This document shows positions 11,388 through 22,850 of a stretch of 64,000 nucleotides of DNA, piece after piece. How positions within the stretch are numbered: position 1 is the stretch's first letter; each line of letters opens with the position of its first letter. The DNA lies in the NCBI RefSeq assembly GCF_022682495.2, contig NC_071398.1, positions 28,399,426-28,463,425 of the forward strand, written 5' to 3'. Source of the stretch: Desmodus rotundus. Its lineage: Eukaryota; Chordata; Mammalia; Chiroptera; Phyllostomidae. The position numbers and the translations under genes are program-made. The notes below the pieces were generated by a model, which did no database searches, was not told the origin of the DNA, and saw nothing but the letters and a program-made list of their open reading frames with translations.

Positions 11388-11505
11388 TGTCATTTCTTCT
11401 GTTTGACATTTGGAGAAACTGAGACTCCGGGCCGTTATGCACTTGTCCCTGGTCTTGTGGTCTGTGAGGAAGGGCTAGCATCTGAACCCAGGCAGTCTGG
11501 AGGCA
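11388..11505 (-). mobile_element. MIR SINE fragment
   Basis: TTGACATTTGGAGAAACTGA, GACTCCGGGCCGTTATGCAC and CATCTGAACCCAGGCAGTCT keep the order of the antisense MIR core and B-box side. The 5' side is not recognisable. Confidence 0.65.
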
Positions 11506-12230
11506 TGCCTACCATGCTGGCCAGCGCTGCACGGCCCAGTGCCCAGCTTCCCCACCTTCACTCCGGCCCACACCTGGCCTCCCAGACCAGACCAGCGTCT
11601 TTAGTGAGGACATGTGGGGCCTGTCAAACCCTAGGCCTTCACAGCAGTGAGGGACGAGGCAGTTAGAGTGCCCTGTGCCCCTGACTGATCGCTGCCATTC
11701 ACCTGCCTCACAGGACACAGTTGAATCTTGATCAGAACTGATGTCCCCCTAGATGGTCCGATATTAACAGGCAGGGAGTGGGGCGTAGACAGCAGCAGCG
11801 CCGGGAGTCCTCCGCTCTGGCCCCTGGGCGCACTGTCAGGCTGCAGGTGGGCAGGCCAGCCAGGGAAGGGGAGGCAGGCAGACCGGCCCCCTGCATTTTC
11901 TCCTGGTTGCTGTCGGTGGGGGAGAGTGGGTCAGTGGACCCACAGACCCCTGAGGGGTGAGTGGGAGCCTCGCTGTACCGTCTCTGGAGGTCATGCCCCT
12001 ACAGGTCCTGGGCGGGGGCTCCCGGAGCTTGGTGGGGTTCTCCCAGTTTCCCATCAGCATGGACATGGAAAGAGCTGAAGAGACGCTGGGGTCCCCCCTG
12101 TTAAACGATGGCCTCCTCATCCCCTAGGCCAGGGACGAGAGAAATCCCAAGGCTGCCACTCTCTTTTTTCTCCTCTTACTGAGTTTTGTGGAGGGCTTTT
12201 CACCCCCATAATCAACAATCGCTTCTCAGA
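11506..12230. other. Unassigned unique sequence
   Basis: GC-rich, with open frames on both strands around 11728-12120 and no recognisable product. Confidence 0.5.
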
Positions 12231-12234
12231 AGTC

Positions 12235-12305
12235 TGAGAAGAAAAGGCTCCTGCCCTGGAGGAGTTTTTGATCTGATGGGAAGTTGGGGCGCAAACACAC
12301 GGTAT
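12235..12305 (-). mobile_element. Possible L2 fragment
   Basis: GGCTCCTGCCCTGGAGGAGT then TTTTGATCTGATGGGAAG resembles the antisense L2 3' end. Short and diverged. Confidence 0.42.
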
Positions 12306-13034
12306 TCTCGTGTTGTTACTAAGTCGGTCCTCCGCTATCTATCCAGCGTCTGCTGTGTGCATCCACACACTCATGGACCCGAGGGGCCCTCGGAGGCAGG
12401 ACGGAAGTTCTCAGTGCCCCAGAGGGCCAGCTTGCTAGGTGTGCAGAGGGTGAGCCCCAGTGTCCAGGATGGAAGGCCGGCCCTGGGAGGAGTCAGGGGT
12501 GGGATATGGCCCTGGTGTTCCTTGGAGGCAGTGCTGTGGAGGGTGGGGCCTTCGGTTGAACTACAAGGTTTGGTTTGGGTGGGATTTGGGTGAGTGGCCC
12601 CACAGAGGGCCCAGGGCACAGGAGGAGGACAGTGAGATTTCAGCAGCAGGTCCTTCTGGAGGAGCAGGGAGAAGGTAGGTCGAGGCCCCATCAGAAGCAT
12701 CCTGGTGGAGTCGATTCTGTGGGTGGCAGGGCAGCATTGAAGTCAGGGAAGTGACATCATGAGAGTTCTTCCCATAGACATCTGTCAGTTGCCTGTTGGG
12801 GGCCCTCACTGGGCACTGAACAAACAGCCTTTACCTGCAGACCTCACAGAGATGCAGAGGAAGGAGCTGAGCTCACCCTGGCTGAGGCTGGGCAGTGGCA
12901 GAGCCTGGCCCAGGACTGCCCCTTGGGGAAGCCATTTGGGGCAGAGCGATTTCCTCAGGGGATTTGCCTTGAGCTCAGCCAACCAACACCCCTATACTAT
13001 TTCTGCAGCTCGAGGTGGGCCCACAGTCTGAGGA
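12306..13034. other. Unassigned unique sequence
   Basis: GC-rich. The frame at 12186-12593 overlaps the L2-like piece and has no family signature. Confidence 0.45.
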
Positions 13035-13442
13035 CTGACTTTCTGTGGCTGCTTAGCAAAGTATAGTAAACTCAGTCACTAAAGTGACACAAATGGTTCT
13101 CCTACAGTTCAGAGGTTAGAAGTCCAAAAGGGGTCTCACTGGGCTAAAGTCAGGGGGTTGGCAGGGCTGGTTCCTTGACTTCTCCAAGCTTCTGGAGGCT
13201 GCCCGCCATCTTTGGCTTGGAGCCCCTTCCAGCTTCGAAGCCAGTAGCATTGCGTCTCTATGACCTGGCCCCCACAGTCACGTTTCCCACTCACCACCGT
13301 AACCCAGGACCATCTCCCCATCTCCAGGGCCTTGACTTAATCACACCTGCCAAGTCTCTTTTGCCAGCTAAGGTCACATTTCCACAGGTTCCGTGGATTA
13401 GGGCAGACACATTTTCAGGGCCATTATTCTCCCTGCCACAAC
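13035..13442 (-). mobile_element. MaLR/ERVL-type solitary LTR
   Basis: TTTCTGTGGCTGCTTAGCAA, CAGAGGTTAGAAGTCCAAAA, GTTGGCAGGGCTGGTTCCTT, AAGGTCACATTTCCACAGGT and TTTTCAGGGCCATTATTCTC keep full LTR order in antisense. Almost the whole LTR is present with no internal region, so it is a solo LTR. Confidence 0.75.
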
Positions 13443-14525
13443 CTGGGTAACCAGTTGGCTGGGCAGGCAGAGGCCAATAAGGAGGGACAGAAGAGAAACC
13501 CAAAGGCCAGGGATGTGGGGGACCCTCCCCACCCCAAGAGGAGGGAATGGACCAACTGTAACCTTACCACCAAGGGGCAGGGAGCGCAGGCCAGGGGTGG
13601 CCTGGGGTGGGGAGGGAGGGTGCGAGTGCGAGGCAGAGACCTGACTTCGGGTGAGCGCTTTTTCGTTCTGAAGGTTGATTTGCCCAAGAGAGTCTCTGTT
13701 TGCAGCACTTAGCAGCAGCCTGGGCAGTGGGACCCCCGTGGATGAAGGACCCCAAAGTTCTAGGAAGGTGCTTTGCGAAGGGACTTCTTTCTGGTGTGGA
13801 CTGTGGGTCGGGAACACACTCTGCAGCTGATTGATGCTCTTGCTCCGTGAGAAGGGGCCTCTGGGAGAAGCATCACTTCGGCCCTGACCAGAGAGACCTT
13901 GTATATTTTATAATTAAACAGATTCAAGCCCTGATTGTGTCATAAGTATGGACAGTTGGCTGTGAAAGGGGCAGAACTTTCCGGAGTGGGCTCAAAGGGT
14001 GTCTTGGTATTTATGTAAGTGGTATTGGACAGTTTTCCGTCTTGGCCAGCAAAGCCGGTCCTTTGCAATCACCTGTAGTTGTGGACTCCCTCCCCCAGCT
14101 GTCTGTCTGTCTTCCTGACATTCCGAGGCCACATTACCCAGCAGTGGGGCTTGGCCTTCTGGTCGGCGAATTTGTTTGGTGAACACGTACCGCAGAGGAA
14201 AGCAATCAAAGCTCATGTAGTTGTATGCGCACTGTCTCGTCTTTAGGGAGAACCATGCATTTGGGGTCGACCGGGCAAGTCTAGGAAATGTAATGGCCAA
14301 ACAGTACCTTGGTCATTCATGACTTTGGTCCTGAACGTCCAGGGCATTGAGTCTGACATGACAGAATTTTGGTGTGAGAATTGGTCGGTCTTAAGGGCAG
14401 CAAGCTGGTGGGAGGCCGAGATGGGGTCCTCGGCTGCCTTTTTTGTCCCATCTGGCCTTCTTGTGCACCACCATCCAGCTGCCTGCACCTGGCCTCAGGG
14501 AAAGCCCGGGCAGCCTCCAAGTCCA
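13443..14525. other. Unassigned unique sequence
   Basis: GC-rich first half (frames 13398-13817). A short AT-rich patch lies at 13890-13945 (TATATTTTATAATTAAACAG). No repeat assigned. Confidence 0.45.
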
Positions 14526-14529
14526 CTTC

Positions 14530-14690
14530 CAGCTGACAGACAGGTAAGGCCAAGTGACTTGCCCATGACGGCAGGCAGCATCCTAAGTGGCCCTGCCTCT
14601 GGTTGTCCAGGGAGCTTGCTCCTGCTTTTAGGATTCAAGCTCAGCATGTTCTCTCTGAGGCCTCTGCCATACCCCTTGCTCTGCCAAAAT
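14530..14690 (-). mobile_element. MIR SINE fragment
   Basis: AGGCCAAGTGACTTGCCCAT followed by TTTTAGGATTCAAGCTCAGC and CCTCTGCCATACCCCTTGCT is the B-box half of antisense MIR. Confidence 0.7.
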
Positions 14691-14699
14691 TAAAATGGT

Positions 14700-15110
14700 T
14701 TTAACTATAGACTTAATTACATATTTATTATGTTAAAGTATGTATCATATAAAATTTGCCATTTTAATCATTAAGTATGCAATTCAATGACATTAGTTAC
14801 AGTGTTATATAGCCATCACCGCCATTTATCTCCGGCACTTTTCCATCTTTCCAAACAGAAACCGAACCCTTTCAGTAACAACCCCCACTCCCCTCCAGCC
14901 AGCTCCCAGTATCTACTTCCTGTCTCTGCGAGTTTGCCCGTTCCGGGGGTGTCCTACAGACAGAGTTGCACGAAAGTTGTCCATTTGTTCCTGACATCTT
15001 TCAGTCAGCATGATGTTTTCCAGGTTTGTCCACGTCGTGACGTGTGTCGGTGCTTCCTTCCTTTTCACGGCTGCATACTATTCCATTGCCCGGACTAGTC
15101 GTCACATCCG
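14700..15110. mobile_element. L1M-type LINE-1 fragment
   Basis: ATAAAATTTGCCATTTTAAT, TATAGCCATCACCGCCATTT, CAGCTCCCAGTATCTACTTC, CAGTCAGCATGATGTTTTCC and GGCTGCATACTATTCCATTG follow the same L1M block as 10182-10675, in the same direction. Confidence 0.88.
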
Positions 15111-15114
15111 TGAC

Positions 15115-15240
15115 GTTTCTTGAGCGGTCACTCTGCACCTACCTCAGCAGTCACGGTGTCCCTCTGATTTAGATGCAGCCTCACCCCATGTTGTGGATGA
15201 GAAAGACGACGAAGAATTTACAGAGTTAAGCAATTTGGCC
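15115..15240 (-). mobile_element. Possible MIR fragment
   Basis: GCGGTCACTCTGCACCTACC, ATGTTGTGGATGAGAAAGAC and ACAGAGTTAAGCAATTTGGC sit in MIR order but are strongly diverged. Confidence 0.42.
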
Positions 15241-16779
15241 CCACCCACCCATCTAGCCCCCACCGAGCTGGGACACGCCCAGATGGTTGAACTCCACACC
15301 CCATACCTTAAGCCCCCCAGCTGGCCTGCCTCTTGTTTATTTGGGGGTGGGGTGGGGCTGCAGGAAGGGGAGACACAGGCTGAGGAGGTGCATCCCGGTG
15401 GCTGTCCCCGTGAGCTGGTGCTGAAGGACTCACTCACCTCTCTGGCCCCTGGGGTGGGGTGGGAGCATTCGGCTAGAGGGTCCAAATGTGGCTCTTCCCC
15501 AGGGGTTACCTTTACCTCCTTCTCGATATCCTTCCCCCTGCACAGGCTTCCCACAGTTCCAGCTGCCGGCTCTCTGAAGTGACATCAAACCTTCCCAGAC
15601 CCATAGGGCTCGGCTGACACCCCCTTCCCTCTCACCTCACATTGCGCCTTGGCGCGCCGGCATCAGGGAGGTTGCCAAGCCCGTTACAGGAATGTTATGG
15701 TTAAACCTCCCAAGTCGAGACCAAGACCATGTTGCATTTTATGAGCCCAGCAGAGTGGTGCCCTCCACAAATGTTTGCTAATAACCCAGGCAGCTGGCAG
15801 AAGCAGCCTGCACAGGGTGTGTGTGGCAGGGGGAAGGATGCATGGAATTCCTCGGGGCCATTGAAGAGCTGCTGGAATGGGGGTGTCCCCGGGAGGTGGG
15901 TTCTGGGGGTAATGAGTGGTTTCCAGAAAGTGCAGTCTCCTCCTAAAAGTCTGCCATTGAACACAGACTCTTTCTGCCCTCACCTGCACAAGCCACACTT
16001 TAGATAAAATGGGACAAGCGGGGCAGTGGCGGTGGGAGAGATTAGGTTCATCTCAGGCTGCCCTAAATGAGCAGCGGAAAGGAAAGCCAGTGAAATGGCA
16101 TTGCCAGGGCTAAGCTAGGCTTTCTCCTGAGCTGTGATGTTTAGGTAGCGACAGTGCCTCTTGATCATCACCCGCCTCTCCAGCTCTGCTGCTGTCTGTG
16201 TCTCATCTCTCTGTGTCCTTGAAGTGAGGCCCCTTCTCCCTGGGTCTCCTCTCAGAGCAGTGCAGAGGGGTCTCCCTTCGGGAAGCAGCCCAGCCCTTGT
16301 GGAGCCTCCTTCCGGATGCCACAAAGGCCCTGGGTGTCGGACCCTACTATTTGTCTCATAGAGGTGGCACAGCCAGGAGCCCACAACCTCACCCCCACCC
16401 TGCCGCCCACCTCCAGGCTCCAACGGTCAGTTCCGGTGCAGACCAGCCTGCACAGGCCACGACAGCAGGAGGAAGGAACAAGCTGGCCTGGGTTCCATGA
16501 CCCGGGCAGGCGACTCTGTCCACCTCGGTGGACCAGATCACGAGAACCAGCAGAGCTCTCCAGGCGAGGACCCTCCCAGATCGCCCCGCTGGGCTCAGCT
16601 GGAAGCGGCCCTCTGAACAGCTGGTAATGGCTGCCCCAGATCTCCAAATCTTCCACCTCCAATTTCCCGTCTTAGAATGTCACCTGGGGGAGGAGACATA
16701 GCCCAGGAAGGGAGAGAGGAAATAAAAGGGAGAGAGAGCGAGCTCAAACGCACACTGTAATCTTCGCTCGGTGGCTCAG
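15241..16779. other. Unassigned unique sequence
   Basis: GC-rich with purine- and pyrimidine-biased stretches. Open frames on both strands (for example 16252-16662) carry no family signature. Confidence 0.45.
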
Positions 16780-16990
16780 CTTTCAGGAGCCCCAATTAAT
16801 CATTATTAATTTAATCTGGGATGACTCAGAGCCGTCCTGACAAGAGATCAGCCACGATTTATCCCACCTGCTCAGGGACGACCTTATCAGAATTCAATGA
16901 ATTCGTCATTGCATTAAGCAAGGACCCTAATGACTCTCTTGTCTGCGCAGTTTACTGAATGACCACCAGCCGCAAATGACTCACGGCCTC
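16780..16990. promoter_or_regulatory. Candidate conserved noncoding element
   Basis: Repeat-free AT-rich block with AATTAATCATTATTAATTTA at 16794-16813, AP-1-type TGACTCA at 16822-16828 and 16977-16983, GATA-type CTTATCAG at 16883-16890, and two GAATTC 9 bases apart (16890, 16899). Motif clustering suggests an enhancer. Binding and conservation are not shown. Confidence 0.4.
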
Positions 16991-17127
16991 CCCACCCCCT
17001 CAGTGCTGCTGTCAGAGGTTTTCATGGACAGCACAGAAGGGGGGCTAGGCTCAGGCAAAGGACCAGCCTGTCCCCTTCTCCAGCGTAAAATGAGAGCATA
17101 ATTTTCTGCTCTGCTGCCAGCTGCTTC

Positions 17128-17285
17128 CAAATGCATTTGTGCATCAGAATCGCCAGGGGTGCTGGTTGACAGTGTGGGTTACAGGGCCTCACGCCCAGAG
17201 CTGCCGATTCAGAAGGTGTGGGTCGGGGCCCAGGAATCTGCATTTTCCACAAGCACTCCTGGTAATTCTGATATGAGGGCCCTCG
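17128..17285. mobile_element. hAT-Charlie element (MER5-like)
   Basis: GCATCAGAATCGCCAGGGGT, GCCGATTCAGAAGGTGTGGG, CCCAGGAATCTGCATTTTCC and CTCCTGGTAATTCTGATATG keep MER5/MER20 internal order nearly end to end. Confidence 0.8.
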
Positions 17286-17354
17286 TGTCTCAGCCTGAGA
17301 GCACTGTGAGCTCTTTGAGGTAAGTTCCAGACCTTACCCATTGTTGCCACTTGG

Positions 17355-17660
17355 TGTATCAGGCAGGGTGGGTGATGCTAGCTGCTATAACAAATAGCCC
17401 CAAATCTTCCATGGTTAATACAGAATCATAGTCCAATAGGGTGTTCAATAGAACCTCTATGAGGTGGTTCAGGGACTGCTGTCTCTTGAGGTCTCAGAGT
17501 CCCCTGCTGCTAAGTGGGAGGTGGTACAGTGGTAACACCACTTCCACCTGCATCCCACTAGTCAGAGCTAGCCCTGTGGCCCCACCTAGAGGTGATGGGG
17601 TGGAAAACTTTGCTTATCTATGTGTCCAGGAAAAGGAAGTGGTTTTGGTGATCATCAGCC
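17355..17660. mobile_element. LTR-like element
   Basis: AGCTGCTATAACAAATAGCC, CCAATAGGGTGTTCAATAGA, CTAGCCCTGTGGCCCCACCT, TCTATGTGTCCAGGAAAAGG match an old LTR family in order. Class ERVL/MaLR is likely but from memory. Confidence 0.55.
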
Positions 17661-18060
17661 TGACTCTGCCTCACCCGTGGCCAAGCAGGGTGCCCAGCAT
17701 GTGCCTGGCATTCAGACGAGGTGGCCAAGTGCCTGGAGGCTTGCCATATGGCGGTCACTCTGATTTGGCTCATCTTTGGGACTCCAGGATACGCTCTAGC
17801 CATGGTAATGCTAAGGTTGGGGAACACCCTAGAAGTGAGGTGCTTTGGGTTTCAGGTGCATGTTTCAATGCTAAATCACTACCCAGATGTTGTCGGCGTA
17901 GAAGCCCATCCTGATGATGTTACTACTCACCTTTGGGCAGCAGGTGGTGGCTGTCGTCATTCCCTACCTGTCCCTCTGATGATGCTGCATGGCTCCCCCT
18001 TCTGTAGAGAGACCTCCCTGTCACCGGAGGGCCCTGAGATGCCCTCTGAACCCGAACTAG
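17661..18060. other. Unassigned unique sequence
   Basis: Contains a 124-codon open frame crossing 17721-18095 that ends in the next MIR. No protein family recognised. Confidence 0.45.
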
Positions 18061-18064
18061 CACC

Positions 18065-18260
18065 TGTGGTAATAATCCTAGGAGCTGGCACTTAGTGAGA
18101 GCTTGCTGCGCGAAGAGGATCACACGGACCCTCACAACCACCCTGGGTGGCAGGTTCTACTGTTACTACCATTTTAAAGACAAAGAAACTAAGGCCCAGA
18201 GACGTGAAGCAGCCTGTCCAAGGCCACACAGCTCACAAACTGCAGAGCAGTTTACAAATA
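18065..18260 (-). mobile_element. MIR SINE, nearly full length
   Basis: GGCACTTAGTGAGAGCTTGC, CTACCATTTTAAAGACAAAG, AAACTAAGGCCCAGAGACGT and GTCCAAGGCCACACAGCTCA in antisense order. Confidence 0.9.
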
Positions 18261-18299
18261 CAATGGCCAGGAACAGGCCTCCTGCGCTCCAGGAAACCT

Positions 18300-18432
18300 G
18301 GGGAAGGTGACTTTAGCCTGGTCCCGCCCCGGTTTCTCCACTGGCAAAACAAGGATGAAGACGAGGGTGGTTGTCGGGATTAAATGAGAGGTAGTGTGTA
18401 GTGCCTGGCCCAGGGCGAGTGCCCAGTACAGG
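18300..18432 (+). mobile_element. MIR SINE
   Basis: Sense MIR 3' half: CCGGTTTCTCCACTGGCAAA, GGTTGTCGGGATTAAATGAG, GTAGTGCCTGGCCCAGGG. It lies head to head with the copy just upstream. Confidence 0.82.
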
Positions 18433-19712
18433 AAGCTGCTGGGCTGGTCATAGCCCCTGCTTCCACGTGCTGGGGTCTTTCCTCAGGAGTCCCTCATGAG
18501 CTCTGAGCGTCAGGGCTGTGCCCTGCACGTTTCCACGCACTCCTTGGGGCTGGCCGGGGCATCCTCACTGACTGGCTGTGGGAGTGCACCCTCCGGGCTC
18601 CAGACAGGGAGAGCAGGACGAGCAGTGGTCCTGGGGACAGGAGAAGATCCCAGAAATGAGAGTTTGACAAGAGAGAACTCAGGAAGTGCCTTCAGAGGCC
18701 CTTGGGGCAACAGTGCAAGCTTAGAGGACAGGGGGATTGCTGTGTGTCCTCTGCATCAGATGTCCCAAGTCAAGGACTGTCAGAGCACAAAGGGGCCTCA
18801 GAGATGGCCTCCTTGTTTCACAGTGGGGAAACTGAGTCCCAGGGGCCGGAAGGGACCAGTCATCCGTTATTTTGTGAGGAGCCCTGAGTAGCCCCAGCTG
18901 ATGTCTGGGCTGGTTGTCTGTCCTGACAACTGGGCACTCAGGTGGGGGACCCTCTTTTCAGAGGTCACTGGCATCCGCTGTGCCCGGTGGCTTGGGCTCC
19001 TGGTTCACCTCTTTGGGCATTGCAGGTGAGGCGGGGTAGTCTCAGGGCAGCTGCATGCCAATGCAGGAAAAGCACCAGGCCGTGGCTGCAGAAAGGACAG
19101 GGGAACAGGGGCTTTCGGGATTGAAACTCCCACGGGCAGCTGCCAAGTGGGGGTCCCATTGCCTTGAACCAACCACATCTGGTGTCAGCTGAGAAAGTGA
19201 AAAACTGCCTCCTGGCAGCTGGGCCATGACATCCCTGCTGAATGTAAGTGACACTGGCAGAGTACAGACAGGACAGGCCCGGGCACTCGTGACCTCGCTG
19301 GGAACAAGGCAGCTACAAGGTGACTGAACATCGCCTCCCATTGGCATCACGGACTGCTGCTCCTTAGCCAGGACAACTCCAGCCTCCTAGAAAAACTTAA
19401 GATCCCCCGTCACTAAACAGCCTCTGCTTTGGAACAGCATCTAGCCCTAAGTGGGGCCCCGTCCCTAAAGCCTGCTTAGGGCCATGCTGCCCAACCCAGT
19501 CCTGTCAGAGCCGCCCCCTCCACCCATGGTCCAGCCCTGCCCCCCTTATGGGACACGCTGCATTCCCCAGGCTCTTGCCACTTGCTGCAGGCCGCAAGAT
19601 AAACCTAACCTGCCGCCCAGGCGGGCCTGCTGGTGGCTCGCCCAGGCCAGGCTGCCCTGGGGGACGGTGGGGGGCGGCGCTACGGTTCTCCCACCCAGCA
19701 GGGACTGAGGAA
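18433..19712. other. Unassigned unique sequence
   Basis: GC-rich. A short antisense MIR-core-like piece (GTTTCACAGTGGGGAAACTG) lies at 18816-18835. Nothing else recognised. Confidence 0.45.
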
Positions 19713-19892
19713 CAGTGGTCCTGGACTCCACTGCACGTGATGACCACCTGGGAAGCTTTTAACAAAACACTGATACCCTGGCCCTGCCCAGACCAGCTAA
19801 ACTGGAATCTCTGACCGTGGACTTCAGGCACCAGTGTTGTGTAAAGCTCCCCTGTGATTCTGGTGTGCAGCCAGGGTTAGGAACTGCCGTGC
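19713..19892. mobile_element. hAT-Charlie element (MER5A-like), nearly complete
   Basis: Begins CAGTGGTCCTGGACTCC and ends GGTTAGGAACTGCCGTG, degenerate inverted ends. The interior ACCACCTGGGAAGCTTTTAA, CCAGACCAGCTAAACTGGAA and TGATTCTGGTGTGCAGCCAG is in MER5A order. Length of about 180 bp fits the family. Confidence 0.85.
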
Positions 19893-21632
19893 TAGAAGAA
19901 AAGCGAGAACCTTCCTCTGATAGTTTATTGGCCGCCAATATCCCTAAAGCACCCTCCGGCTCTGGCTCCGCTCCTGCTCAGCTACATTTCCTCATCCTCG
20001 CAGCTCAGGGCAGGGATGGGAGAGCAGATATCAGGCTCTGGGTGGCTGACCCGCAGACCAGGTCTGGGGGAGGGAGGCCGGGTACCGGGAGCCACACCAC
20101 TGGAGAATGGGGTAAGGGGTTGGAGACACTTCATCATGGGAAGTGCGGCTTCTCTTCCAACACGTGGGATGCAGGGTGCAGAAAATAAGTCGATCTATAC
20201 TGGATGGAGCCAAGGGCTCCCCTCAGACTGGGAGTGGAGTTCCAGGAGAAAGACTTTGACTCAGTGGGGAAGGAAGTTTCCAGCCATTTTAGGCAAGCCA
20301 GAGAGTGGACTGCCTCCGGCCCTGGGCAAGGCCACAGGGCGGCGAGTCTGAGGGCATGGTGCGGTTGGCAGGTGGCTCTTAGGCCAGCCTTTCCACAGAG
20401 GGGAGCAGCCCTGACAGAGCTGGTTCATAAAGGGAGAGGGGTAGCGCGGGGACCTGGGTGCTCCGTCCCCGGCGCTGCTTCCCGTTGGGAACTGGGACAC
20501 AAGCTCTGCTTTGGGAGAGAAGGAGGCCCGGTGTCCGAACCCAGCTCACACCATCTAGTATTTTAGCCCTGATCGCCGGGATGGTGGCCCCAGCACCTGG
20601 CAGTTCAGGACAGGTGAGGGGTTCTGCAAGGTGGACCCAGCATTGGGGTCTGGGTGGGGTCTGTGCCCAGTCTGCACAGACTGCAGCAGACCCCCTGCTC
20701 CCAGGGCTGGGGAAGTTCAGACAGGGCTCCCTGCTGGCCCACAGGGGGCTTCTAAGGGACTTAAGTGCTGCATACAGCCGGAGGTAGGGAACCTCCCAGT
20801 CACTTCCAGGGTGGGGGGGGCGGTTCTCTGCAGCAGCCACACCTTCTCTTGCTCCTTTTCTACTTCCTCTGGTTTGCTGGCTGCGAAGTTCTGAGCCATC
20901 CACGGCAGTGCCCTTACCTCTTCCACCGGTGCGGAGCGGGCCCACACCACCCTCAGGTCTGGTGGTTTCGCTGGGAAGACTCAGCTCAAGGCTGAGAGCT
21001 GTGATAGTCACGAGCATGGTTGGGGACAGTGAAAGGATTCAGACTAAAAACAGAGGCACGTGGGTGGCGGGTCCAGGCGGGGGCCAGACACACAGCTCCC
21101 AGGTGTCCCCTCCCCGTGGCGTCCGGACAGCATTGACGCCTCTTGGCAATGGTGGTGACACGTGCACGTCACAACCAGGATGTTCACCTGGCCCTCGGCA
21201 CCCCGAGTTTCTTTCATCGAGACTCAGTCACAAAGACATGGCTGACCGCCCTCTGGAGGCGGCTAAGACCCTCACCGTAAGCTGCACCGAAGCACAGAGC
21301 ACGGGGGTGGCCCAAGGGCCCAGGGAAACAGACACAATAGGCGCTGCTACCCAGCAGGCCGCTCCAGGGCCTGGAGGTCACCCTGGAGCCAGCGCAGAGC
21401 CAGACCTCTCTGGACGTGGTGCATTCTTCACTGCTTGCAGGTGCCTGGAGTCTGGGAAACTGGGATTCAGCTCCGTTGTAGCCGGTAGTGGGGTCTTGGT
21501 ATGAAGGGAAGGGCATGGCTACTTCCTCTCCAGGGCGGTGCCAACGGTGTCCACCGCTTCCTCCAGGGCAGGAGGAAGGGCGCAGGAAGGATTTAGCCAC
21601 AAACTTTGGGGAGAGTCTCGGCTTCCTTGTTT
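19893..21632. other. Unassigned unique sequence
   Basis: GC-rich, including a two-strand set of open frames at 20379-21017 and 20908-21504. No homology recognised. No repeat seen. Confidence 0.45.
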
Positions 21633-21871
21633 TTGAACTAGGATTTATTTTAAACTTTATTTATTTTTAGAGACAGAGAAAGGGAGGAAGAAAGAGAGGG
21701 AGAGAAACATTGATGTGAGAAACATTGATTGGTTGCCTCTCATACAAGCCCCAACTGGGACTGAACCCACAACCTAGGCATGTGCCCTGACAGGGAATCG
21801 AACCAGCAACCTTTCGCTTTGCAGGGCGACTCCCAACCCACCACGCCACACTTGTCAGGGCTTGAACTGGG
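21633..21871 (-). mobile_element. VES-type tRNA-derived SINE with target-site duplication
   Basis: Minus-strand SINE at 21643-21861, starting GCCCTGACAAGTGTGG-like and carrying a pol III B box GGTTCGATTCC (complement of 21794-21804). The second half matches VES, with a T/C-rich region and an AATAAATAAAGTTTAAA tail. Flanks TTGAACTAGG (21633-21642) and TTGAACTGGG (21862-21871) are a 10-bp duplication with one mismatch. VES is restricted to bats. Confidence 0.92.
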
Positions 21872-22734
21872 GTTCAGAGCTGCTTCCTCTCTAAATTCAA
21901 AGGAGACATCTAAAGGAGCCCTCAGCTCTGAAGACTTCACCGCAAGTAACTGAGGTCTCAGCAGCGAGAGCCAGGGTGGGGAGGGCTGACCATCGCCACT
22001 GTCCCATAGGCCCTGAGCCCAGCTTCCAGGAGGACCCTGAAGGAACCTTTCGGGGCAGCCAGGAGAGAGGACACATCTTTAAGACACTAGATTGAGTGTC
22101 AGAACAGACTGCATCTCCGCTTCCCAGGCCTGTAATGCCACCCTCAAATCTCAGCACCCATTTTAAGCCACCAAGGGCGATGCTGATGACAGACCAGAAT
22201 ACAGGGGCTTCATTTAACCTGCTGGAGAAAACAGAACTGTCACCGTACCTGCTGCAATTGGTCCTTAATGGGAAATCTTTCTTATCTGTTGCTTATCCAC
22301 CTTTTATATCTATTAAAACTGGGCCCCCCAAAGATCTTCAAGCAGCAAGGCTGGCTTGATGTTGCTGTGTATATCCAAAAAGAATGAAATACATACATTT
22401 TTAAATGCTTTTTCTGTGGAAGGCTCTCAGTAACACAGTTCTTGAATTCTGCAAGCCAGACTGTCTCCCTCTGTTTAGTCTAAATCAGCAAGGTTTTGAC
22501 CAGAAGCCCTTTGGAGTGACCAGGGCAAGTTCAGCCGAAATCATATTTTCTGTTACCTTGACCCACAAAAGAAGTTTCCCCTCACTGGGAACCATGCTGC
22601 CTTGGATGGGGGTATTTCCGCTGACTTGGAGCTTTGTAAGTGTTCAGGTGGGGGCATGGTAATTAGGGAGAACTGATTCAGTTATGTGATAGGTCGTAAG
22701 TATGGCCGATCACGGGGCTCCAGGACTGGCCTGG
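21872..22734. other. Unassigned unique sequence
   Basis: GC falls at 22190-22420 (TTTTATATCTATTAAAACTG). This part has no recognised repeat and could be a weakly conserved noncoding element. No coding signal. Confidence 0.4.
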
Positions 22735-22850
22735 GAGTTAGGATTTGATTCTGCAACCCTCAGAGGGGCCCAGGAGTCTGCATTTCTAACAAGCTCCCAG
22801 GGGATGCTGATGCCGTGGGCCTGGATCCCCCTGAGGATTGCGGCACTACA
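22735..22850. mobile_element. hAT-Charlie fragment (MER20/MER5-like)
   Basis: GGAGTCTGCATTTCTAACAA, GCTCCCAGGGGATGCTGATG and CCGTGGGCCTGGATCC follow the distal half of MER20-like elements. Confidence 0.75.

Noticed and set aside
20379..21504. 212- and 198-codon frames on opposite strands
   Set aside because: Overlapping two-strand openness in GC-rich sequence; no domain, no splice context.
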